Below are positions 1 through 5,568 of a stretch of DNA of 10,207 nucleotides, piece after piece. The stretch spans positions 1 to 10,207 of the forward strand of contig SKHJ01000030.1 of assembly GCA_007116965.1 (NCBI GenBank). The letters are read 5' to 3'. Numbering within the stretch: the first letter of the stretch is position 1; each line of letters begins with the position of its first letter. The notes under the pieces are model-generated. The model made no database searches. It saw only the letters and a list, made by a program, of their open reading frames with translations, and was not told the DNA's origin. The translations under genes and the position numbers were made by a program. Source of the DNA: Candidatus Kaiserbacteria bacterium (lineage in GTDB: Bacteria; Patescibacteriota; Minisyncoccia; Phycocordibacterales; UBA918).

Positions 1-1
1 G

Positions 2-385
2 GACTATTTTCGCTGGCACTACGTTGAAGGACCAGGCGCCTTCTTTCACGTTTGGCTCAATCTTCTCTTATATATCGAGCAAGTATTTTCCATCCGTCTG
101 CACGCCCTCACACTCTTTAGTCCCTGGCACCGCATGACTGAACCTCGACGAGAAAAATGGAGTGTCGAAGACTGGCTCGGAGTAATCGTGGTTAATTCGA
201 TATCACGCTTGATTGGCTTTGTTTTACGCGTCTTCATTATTTTGGTTGGACTTATTTGTATGACAGTCCATTGTGTTGGCTTGTTAGTTGGTATGTTGAT
301 CTGGTTCTTGGCACCGCTGGTCGTGAGCGCCACTATACTTGGTGGTCTTAGTCTTATCTTTATTGCCTATGGCTCAACTCTCTGA
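2..385 (+). CDS. Small multi-pass membrane protein, 3' part (5' end outside window)
   Basis: The frame is open from the first full codon at 2 to the TGA at 383-385 (127 residues visible), so the Met at 134 is internal and the gene begins before the window. The visible part starts with an aromatic-rich segment (DYFRWHYVEGPG), a hydrophobic stretch, then LFSPWHRMTE and, after a short charged region (EPRREKWSVEDW), a long hydrophobic half that fits two or three membrane helices. I recall similar proteins, with an 'LFSPWkRmTE' signature, upstream of Clp-like ATPases in Parcubacteria; that is memory, not a search. The end overlaps the start of the ATPase gene by 17 nt, which points to coupled translation and a shared role at the membrane. 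Function unknown. Confidence 0.8.
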   Translation, partial: DYFRWHYVEGPGAFFHVWLNLLLYIEQVFSIRLHALTLFSPWHRMTEPRREKWSVEDWLGVIVVNSISRLIGFVLRVFIILVGLICMTVHCVGLLVGMLIWFLAPLVVSATILGGLSLIFIAYGSTL

Positions 386-2822
386 CATCACCAATACGTG
401 GCGACCCATCTTCGGACTAGAACGACTGCTCTCACGCCGTCGCTTACAAGTATTGCGGCTACTGTTTGGTTGGCTTAGTCTCTTGTTCTTGAGCCTGACT
501 GCGCTTGATTATCAATTCAACGTAATTGGCTTTACGCTCGGCTGGCTCGGCCTCGCGCTTATCAGTTTTGGTCTATGGTTGGAACAAGTGATGCTCTACA
601 GCTACCATAATCACCGCTACTTCGCTGGCCTCAACAGCTTGATCGGCCGCAACGAGATAAGCCCCAGCCCAATTACCTATGATGTGGCAGCGATTGTGAA
701 TATTGATCAGTATGACCTTACCCGCGCGTTCTTAACCTATCCTCTCGGCATCACTCTATGTAAACGTCTTGGGTTACCCGATGAAGTTGTGACCACGTTT
801 CTTAACAGCCAACGACACCCCATCCCGGCCAGTAGTATTCGTCTGGACACTGGTACCACTTTCTCAGTGGCCGATTTAGGGACCACCTTATTAGAACGAG
901 ACCCGGACCTCCGTCGCTTTATCGAAGAGTATGGCATTACGATCACCCACTGGCGCGGCGCCTTGCGGTGGGTCGTGCTCGAGCATATCCAACAAAAGCT
1001 CCAGGCTCGCTGGTGGAGTAAAGATAACCTCTTGCGTACCACCGGCTTAGGTAACTCTTGGTCGTATGGTTATACCAACCAACTCAACCGCTACCAAAAG
1101 CCTACACATACCTCTGCCGTCTTCTCAGTCTTTGGTACCATGCCGGCCTACGCCTACGCCAAAGTAGAAGAGCTCGAAGAAACATTGATTCGAGAAAAAG
1201 CCGGTAATGCCTTAATCATCGGCGAAGCCGGTGTCGGAAAGACTGACATCGTAGTCGCACTCGAGCAGCGTATTAAAAACAGTGAAACTATCGCTGGGCT
1301 GCAAAACCGACGCATCGTCACCCTCGATACCGAACGCTTCCTCGCCACCATCGATCAACCCGCCGAAGTTGAACGAGCTTTTATCACCGCCCTCAATGAA
1401 GCTCTCGACGCCGGCAATTGCATCGTGGTCATTGAAAATCTTAGTACTTTTATCAATACAGCGCTCGAACGCGGTGTCCATATTCCTGAGATACTTGATA
1501 CCTATTTGGCCCATCCGGATATCAAATTTATCGCTGCCGACACACCCGGTGCTTTCCATACCTACCTACAACCCCTCGGCGCCTTGACCCGACGATTTGG
1601 TCAAGTCATTGTCGATATCCCTGACACCGACTCTGTGGTACAGATTTTGCAGCGAGCCTGCCGGCAGCCAGAGAAGACACATCAGATTTTCTTTACCTAC
1701 CAAGCCCTAATCGCCATCGCTCAAGGCGCTAAGCGCTACGTAACCGACGGTGTGTTACCAGACTCAGCGCTGACCTTACTGGTTGAGGTCGCCAGTGAGT
1801 TTCATCACAACAAAGACCCGATCATCACCCCCGAGCGTATCCACCAGTTTATGAAAGCCAAGACCGGTATTCCCATGGGTGCTATTGATGAGGAGGAGCG
1901 CGATGTTCTCCTCCACCTCGAGGATACCCTGCACGACCGGGTCATCGGCCAAGACGCAGCGATTGATGCTATTGCTAAGACCATCAGGCGAGCCCGGGTC
2001 GGGATTCAAAATAGCGAACGACCGATTGGCTCGTTCCTCTTTTTAGGACCTACCGGTGTGGGTAAAACCGAAACCGCAAAAACTCTAGCTGCCGTCTTCT
2101 TCAAGAGTGAAGATAATATGATTCGCTACGATATGTCAGAGTTCAGCGGTACCGATGCTCTCAACAAACTAATCGGTACCGGTACGGAGAGTGGGCTCCT
2201 GGCAGATGCTTTGCATGACCACCCTTACACTGTTCTTCTGCTTGATGAGTTTGAAAAAGCCAGTCGCACCGTGCACGACCTCTTCTTGCAGATTCTCGAT
2301 GAAGGTAGCTTCACCGATGGCCGGGGCAACCGGGTCAATGCCCGCAACACCATCATCATTGCCACTTCCAACGCCGGTTCGGACTTGATCTACAAAACCA
2401 CCGAGCAGCGCTCGGCCAACCCTGCTCTCAACCAACACGTCATCGACCACATCATCGTTGAAGGTTTATTCCGACCAGAATTGATCAACCGTTTTGACAA
2501 CACTATTATCTTCGAACCCCTAAAAGCCAGTGAGCAAGAACGAGTGGCACAGTTGATGTTGCGTGACTTAGTACAACGTATGCAGAGTCAGGGCTACCAA
2601 CTCGCTATCGCCCCAGAGGTTGTATCCTACCTAGCCAACAAAGGCTACAACGCGGCGTTTGGTGCCCGCGCCATGCGCCGCGAAATCCAAGATAGTGTCG
2701 AAGCTATCATTGCTAATAAGATCATCAGTGCTGGATTACAGCCAGGGGACCAGATCAATCTGACTGTCACCGACCTCGCCAGCTTAGCCGAGGCACCGCC
2801 AGCCACCCTCGTCGAGACATAA
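369..2822 (+). CDS. Membrane-anchored Clp-like (ClpA/ClpC-type) double AAA+ ATPase
   Basis: The product is 817 aa from ATG 369; a TTG at 339 would add ten residues but lies deeper in the upstream gene. Two membrane helices (about 28-46 and 52-71) come first, then a degenerate Clp N-like region (about 90-240). NBD1 has Walker A GEAGVGKT (285-292), but its Walker B reads VVIEN (E356, N357) instead of a D-E pair; RRF (408-410) is kept. NBD2 has Walker A GPTGVGKT (560-567), Walker B LLLDE (D626, E627), sensor 1 TSN (666-668), arginine finger R708 in RPELINRF, and sensor 2 GAR (765-767). RVIGQD precedes NBD2. The ClpC middle domain, the NBD2 GYVG pore loop, the NBD1 KYRG-type loop and a VGF/IGF ClpP-docking loop are not seen. 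It is probably an ATP-driven membrane chaperone or remodeller; a normal ClpCP role is doubtful. Confidence 0.92.
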   Translation: MAQLSDITNTWRPIFGLERLLSRRRLQVLRLLFGWLSLLFLSLTALDYQFNVIGFTLGWLGLALISFGLWLEQVMLYSYHNHRYFAGLNSLIGRNEISPSPITYDVAAIVNIDQYDLTRAFLTYPLGITLCKRLGLPDEVVTTFLNSQRHPIPASSIRLDTGTTFSVADLGTTLLERDPDLRRFIEEYGITITHWRGALRWVVLEHIQQKLQARWWSKDNLLRTTGLGNSWSYGYTNQLNRYQKPTHTSAVFSVFGTMPAYAYAKVEELEETLIREKAGNALIIGEAGVGKTDIVVALEQRIKNSETIAGLQNRRIVTLDTERFLATIDQPAEVERAFITALNEALDAGNCIVVIENLSTFINTALERGVHIPEILDTYLAHPDIKFIAADTPGAFHTYLQPLGALTRRFGQVIVDIPDTDSVVQILQRACRQPEKTHQIFFTYQALIAIAQGAKRYVTDGVLPDSALTLLVEVASEFHHNKDPIITPERIHQFMKAKTGIPMGAIDEEERDVLLHLEDTLHDRVIGQDAAIDAIAKTIRRARVGIQNSERPIGSFLFLGPTGVGKTETAKTLAAVFFKSEDNMIRYDMSEFSGTDALNKLIGTGTESGLLADALHDHPYTVLLLDEFEKASRTVHDLFLQILDEGSFTDGRGNRVNARNTIIIATSNAGSDLIYKTTEQRSANPALNQHVIDHIIVEGLFRPELINRFDNTIIFEPLKASEQERVAQLMLRDLVQRMQSQGYQLAIAPEVVSYLANKGYNAAFGARAMRREIQDSVEAIIANKIISAGLQPGDQINLTVTDLASLAEAPPATLVET

Positions 2823-2831
2823 AACATAGTG

Positions 2832-2846
2832 TACTATAGCAAAATA
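2832..2846 (+). promoter_or_regulatory. Possible -10 element before the DUF4870-like gene
   Basis: TACTAT (2832-2837) begins the stretch TACTATAGCAAAATA, which resembles TACAATAGCAAAGTA before the first carboxypeptidase gene (3319-3333): 13 of 15 bases match. No good -35 is seen 16-18 nt upstream, where the Clp-like gene ends. The match between the two sites is the main support. Confidence 0.4.
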
Positions 2847-2881
2847 CAACGAGAGTGCTTATTGGCTATAACTACGTCATT

Positions 2882-3271
2882 ATGTCTACACCAAACCCGG
2901 ACGCTCCCGAACCAAACTCAGAAACAAACACTACCCCAGCCGAAAACACTGAGTTCAATCCCGATCTGCGCCTGCCGCTGGCTATCGTCGCCTACCTTGG
3001 CCCCTTGGTCATCATCTCGTATATGATGGGCCGCCCAGACAGCTTTGTTCGTTACCACACCAAGCAAGGTGCTGTGTTGCTTGGTCTTTGGGTGGTGGTA
3101 CACGTACTCAGTTCATTATTGATACCAACAATGTTCTTCCTGTGGCAACTCCTTGGTATTGTCAATCTTGGTGTGTTTGCTTTAGCAGTCATTGGTATCG
3201 TACACGTGGTACAGAACCAGACCAAACCATTACCCCTGATTGGTACCTGGGCCGAGAAGCTCTCCCTCTAA
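2882..3271 (+). CDS. DUF4870/Tic20-like three-helix membrane protein
   Basis: The product is 129 aa from ATG 2882. A GTG at 2855 would add nine residues (MLIGYNYVI) with no support. A polar, Pro/Asn/Thr-rich N-terminal tail (1-28) is followed by membrane helices at about 32-48, 62-80 and 85-110. The core LPLAIVAYLGPL, then the RYHTKQG element (57-63), and a late 'PLPLIG.WA' motif are typical of DUF4870/Tic20-type proteins, where F-x-R-x-H-x-x-Q-G follows the first helix. The biochemical role of this family in bacteria is not established. No Shine-Dalgarno is visible before the ATG. It sits 59 nt after the Clp-like gene and before the carboxypeptidase pair, in a run of envelope genes. Confidence 0.8.
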   Translation: MSTPNPDAPEPNSETNTTPAENTEFNPDLRLPLAIVAYLGPLVIISYMMGRPDSFVRYHTKQGAVLLGLWVVVHVLSSLLIPTMFFLWQLLGIVNLGVFALAVIGIVHVVQNQTKPLPLIGTWAEKLSL

Positions 3272-3279
3272 AATAAGCG

Positions 3280-3308
3280 GGTGGCTATCAACTATTGGTC
3301 AAGCCACC
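3280..3308 (+). terminator. Stem-loop after the DUF4870-like gene, overlapping the next promoter
   Basis: GGTGGCT (3280-3286) pairs perfectly with AGCCACC (3302-3308) around a 15-nt loop. No T-run follows, so it is a weak intrinsic terminator at best. It contains the possible -35 of the following gene, so it could instead be a regulatory element. Confidence 0.4.
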
Positions 3309-3324
3309 TAAAATACCCTACAAT
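3295..3324 (+). promoter_or_regulatory. Promoter of the carboxypeptidase pair; transcript probably nearly leaderless
   Basis: The -10 is TACAAT (3319-3324), with a weak -35 TTGGTC (3295-3300) 18 nt upstream. The start codon at 3333 is only 8 nt past the -10, so transcription would begin at or within 1-2 nt of the ATG. No Shine-Dalgarno fits in that space. Confidence 0.5.
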
Positions 3325-3332
3325 AGCAAAGT

Positions 3333-4268
3333 ATGAAATACGTTATTTTGTTTATAGTTGTTATTTTGGTAGCCGGTGTTGGTGCGTATACTTGGTACCA
3401 ACACTCAAGTACACCCCTCAGCGTTGAGCAAGCTGATCCTGAAGTACCAGCTGTCGCCGATGATGAAGATGAGATAGGTGAAGAAACTGAAGCGGATGTG
3501 GACGAAACGCCAACAACCGAGCGTGGTCCCCAAAGCACCATTGGCACTTCTGCCGATGGTCACGCGATCAGTGCCTACCACTTTGGTACTGGTGAGACTG
3601 AGTTGTTATTCGTTGGTGGTATCCATGGTGGCTATTCCTTTAACACCAGCTTGGTCGCCTTTCAACTGATCGACCAACTCAACACGAACCCCGAGTTGGT
3701 GCCAGACAATATCACGGTCACGGTTATTCCCGTACTGAATCCTGATGGAGCAGAACGAGCTACTGGCCGTACCACTCGGTTTAGTGCCAGTCACGTAACA
3801 AGCGACCAAGCCACTCGCGTCGCCTCACGCTTCAACACCAATGACGTTGATCTTAATCGTAACTTCGACTGTGAGTGGCAAGCCCAAGGTACTTGGCAAG
3901 ACCGCCCGGTCAGCGGTGGCGACGCACCGTTCTCGGAGCCGGAGGCCCAAGCCATCCGCAACTATGTAGCCACGCACCGACCAGCGGCAGCGGTGGTCTG
4001 GTATGCTGCGGCTGGTGGTGTCTTCGCCTCAGAATGTAGAGACGGCATCTTACCAGAAACGCGCACCCTACTCGAACAGTTTGCGCAAGCCTCAGGCTAC
4101 ACCGCCCACGATTCTTTTGATTTCTACGCTATTACTGGTGACATGGTCAACTGGCTGGCGCGTGAGAATATTCCCGCCATTAGCGTCCTCCTGACCGATC
4201 GCGAGGACCCAGAATGGAGTCGTAACTGGAACGGTATTCGAGCGGTGATTAATCATTACGCGCGCTAA
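3333..4268 (+). CDS. Exported M14 carboxypeptidase-like protein, predicted inactive (pseudoenzyme)
   Basis: The product is 311 aa. A single N-terminal signal-anchor helix (about 3-19) is followed by a very acidic linker (about 31-64), then an M14-like domain (about 70-311). Fold landmarks are kept: GGIHGG (95-100), NPDG (136-139) and DLNRNFDC (173-180). The expected active-site residues are gone when it is aligned with its neighbour: Ser102 replaces the Glu after HGGY, Tyr224 replaces the zinc His of WHS, and Leu286 replaces the catalytic Glu of TVEL. Only His98 of the zinc set remains. It probably sits outside the cell membrane and may bind peptide or peptidoglycan without cutting it, or regulate or partner the active copy. 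The stop overlaps the next start (TAATG), so the two are co-translated. The reading frame is intact, so this is not simple decay. Confidence 0.85.
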   Translation: MKYVILFIVVILVAGVGAYTWYQHSSTPLSVEQADPEVPAVADDEDEIGEETEADVDETPTTERGPQSTIGTSADGHAISAYHFGTGETELLFVGGIHGGYSFNTSLVAFQLIDQLNTNPELVPDNITVTVIPVLNPDGAERATGRTTRFSASHVTSDQATRVASRFNTNDVDLNRNFDCEWQAQGTWQDRPVSGGDAPFSEPEAQAIRNYVATHRPAAAVVWYAAAGGVFASECRDGILPETRTLLEQFAQASGYTAHDSFDFYAITGDMVNWLARENIPAISVLLTDREDPEWSRNWNGIRAVINHYAR

Positions 4269-5194
4269 TGTCCCGTCCAACTTGGTACCACCTTACTCTG
4301 GCCGGTGCTGGTCTAGCGCTGGTGTTGGTCGGTCTTGGCCTCTGGCTATTCCTCAGTACCCCGGAACCGACGCCACCGCCAAGCATGCCCTCACTGCAGG
4401 TAGCGACCAGCACACCTATCACCATCGCCACCAGCACCCACCGTGTACTCGGACAATCACTCCAAGGGCGGGATATTGAACTCTACAGCTTTGGTGCGGG
4501 CGATACCCACGTACTCTTGGTCGGTGGCATTCACGGTGGTTATGAATGGAACAGTATTATCCTGGCCTATGAGATGATCGATCATATCAAAGCCAACGCT
4601 GACTTTGTCCCGGACGAGCTGACTGTCGATATCATCCCCAACTTAAATCCCGACGGCTTATTCCTGGCCACCGGTCTTACGGGTCGCTTCGCTGCCGGCG
4701 ATATCACCGACCTGTCGATGCACCAAACTGGTGCTGGACGCTTCAACGCCAATGACGTTGATCTTAATCGTAACTTCGACTGTAACTGGGCGCCGCAAAG
4801 CACCTGGCGCGGAGCCGTGGTCAGTGCCGGCAGTGAGCCCTTCTCAGAGCCGGAGGCCCAGCTTTTACGCGAGTTGGTCTTAGAAACGAGGCCCGTAGCC
4901 GCCGCCTTTTGGCACAGCCAGGCCAATAATGTCTACGCCTCGGAGTGTGACGACGGACCGCTGCCGTTGACACTCGAAATTATGACCGCGTACGCCAACG
5001 CCGCCAACTACGGTGCTGTGCCGGTCTTTGACGCCTACCCGATCACCGGTGATGTGGAGGGCTGGCTCGCTAGCATCGGTACCGCCGCTATCACCGTTGA
5101 ATTACAGACTCGCACCGATAGTGAATGGGAGCGTAACCTCGCTGGTACTACCGCTATGCTCGAAACGATAGAGAACTATTTACTGGCGCGGTAA
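4268..5194 (+). CDS. Exported M14-family zinc carboxypeptidase homologue, predicted active
   Basis: The product is 308 aa. It has one N-terminal signal-anchor helix (about 9-30), a short Pro-rich linker (32-41), then an M14-like domain. The candidate metal ligands are His89 and Glu93 in HGGYE and His216 in WHSQ; Glu278 in TVEL is the likely catalytic Glu, and DLNRNFDC (165-172) holds the substrate-binding Asn-Arg. Note that Glu is at +4 from His89, not +3 as in the textbook HxxE; I recall HGGYE in related bacterial M14 proteins. It should remove C-terminal residues from peptides or peptidoglycan stems outside the membrane; the substrate is not known. It begins on the last base of the upstream stop (TAATG) and has no Shine-Dalgarno, so it depends on coupling to the inactive paralogue. 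Confidence 0.85.
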   Translation: MSRPTWYHLTLAGAGLALVLVGLGLWLFLSTPEPTPPPSMPSLQVATSTPITIATSTHRVLGQSLQGRDIELYSFGAGDTHVLLVGGIHGGYEWNSIILAYEMIDHIKANADFVPDELTVDIIPNLNPDGLFLATGLTGRFAAGDITDLSMHQTGAGRFNANDVDLNRNFDCNWAPQSTWRGAVVSAGSEPFSEPEAQLLRELVLETRPVAAAFWHSQANNVYASECDDGPLPLTLEIMTAYANAANYGAVPVFDAYPITGDVEGWLASIGTAAITVELQTRTDSEWERNLAGTTAMLETIENYLLAR

Positions 5195-5230
5195 GGAAAT
5201 ATGCCAAACTATCCCAAAACAAGGCTCAGA

Positions 5231-5260
5231 AAAGCGGAAATACTATAGTATTTCCGCTTT
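5231..5260. repeat. Palindrome 1 (30 bp, perfect)
   Basis: AAAGCGGAAATAC is mirrored exactly by GTATTTCCGCTTT around TATA, with no unpaired bases. It lies 36 nt after the carboxypeptidase stop. Only AGACCTTT follows, so the U-tract is poor, but it could still end transcription or protect the mRNA 3' end. The arms share AAAGCGG/CCGCTTT with palindrome 3 and the centre ACTATAGT with palindrome 2. Confidence 0.9.
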
Positions 5261-5321
5261 AGACCTTTAAAAGAAGGGTAATTACACCACACCTTTGACC
5301 TCTTTTGTCACGTTCTACGAG

Positions 5322-5357
5322 CAAAAAACGAATAGACTATAGTCTGTTCGTTTTTTG
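5322..5357. terminator. Palindrome 2 (36 bp), probable bidirectional intrinsic terminator
   Basis: The arm CAAAAAACGAATAGACTA pairs with TAGTCTGTTCGTTTTTTG with one T/G mismatch, which is a G-U wobble in RNA. The A6 on the left and T6 on the right give a U-run in either direction. The stem body is short and AT-rich at the base. It shares the ACTATAGT centre with palindrome 1 and AGACT/AGTCT with palindrome 3. Confidence 0.75.
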
Positions 5358-5378
5358 ACCGTCAGCAACCTCGCTCAT

Positions 5379-5418
5379 ACCCTAAAGCGGCAAGACTGCA
5401 GTCTTGCCGCTTTAGGGT
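5379..5418. repeat. Palindrome 3 (40 bp, perfect)
   Basis: ACCCTAAAGCGGCAAGACTG is followed at once by its exact reverse complement (5399-5418). No T-run follows, so it is not a standard intrinsic terminator. In RNA it would form an 18-bp stem with a UGCA loop; in DNA it is an extended two-fold symmetric site. Confidence 0.9.
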
Positions 5419-5460
5419 TGTTACCAAAGACTGTCTGGGTCTAAAAAGCGAAGCAAAACA

Positions 5461-5489
5461 TTGACTTTTGAGTTATTTTGTGATATTAT
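5461..5489 (+). promoter_or_regulatory. Strong sigma-70-type promoter of the SPFH operon
   Basis: The -35 is TTGACT (5461-5466) and the -10 is TATTAT (5484-5489), with a 17-nt spacer. A TGA at 5481-5483 makes an extended -10. Start of transcription is expected near 5496, leaving a leader of about 73 nt. This is the best promoter in the window. Confidence 0.8.
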
Positions 5490-5502
5490 TATAAGTAGGA
5501 AT

Positions 5503-5546
5503 GGGCGTAATGCGTCCGCAACACAACAATGCGGTGGCACACGCCC
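5503..5546 (+). promoter_or_regulatory. Structured 5' leader of the SPFH operon
   Basis: GGGCGT (5503-5508) can pair with ACGCCC (5541-5546), enclosing a second stem CCGCA (5516-5520)/TGCGG (5530-5534) with a 9-nt A/C-rich loop. The Shine-Dalgarno GAGAGG (5555-5560) lies outside the fold, 8 nt before the ATG. The structure could stabilise the mRNA or sense something. It does not match a riboswitch class I know. Confidence 0.5.
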
Positions 5547-5568
5547 CGCTCTTTGAGAGGATAAGAAA

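Larger units (their letters stand above)
5195..5568 (+). other. Gene-free regulatory stretch: three palindromes, promoter and leader
   Basis: No credible gene is found on either strand in these 374 nt. It holds three long palindromes (5231-5260, 5322-5357, 5379-5418), a promoter (5461-5489) and a structured leader with Shine-Dalgarno (5496-5568). It separates the carboxypeptidase cluster from the SPFH operon, both on the plus strand. Confidence 0.85.

Noticed and set aside
339..368. TTG start giving the Clp-like protein ten extra residues
   Set aside because: The added VVLVLSLLP would overlap the upstream gene by 47 nt with no Shine-Dalgarno. ATG 369 gives a normal short overlap.
1212..1559. 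Antisense ORF of 115 aa inside the Clp-like gene
   Set aside because: It is a mirror of a strongly coding strand. The AAA+ motifs on the plus strand explain the open frame.
5231..5260. Palindrome 1 as a dif site for the Xer recombinase
   Set aside because: Its 11-8-11 layout is tempting, but dif arms are not perfect mirrors and known dif sequences do not resemble it. Two sister palindromes nearby argue for another role.
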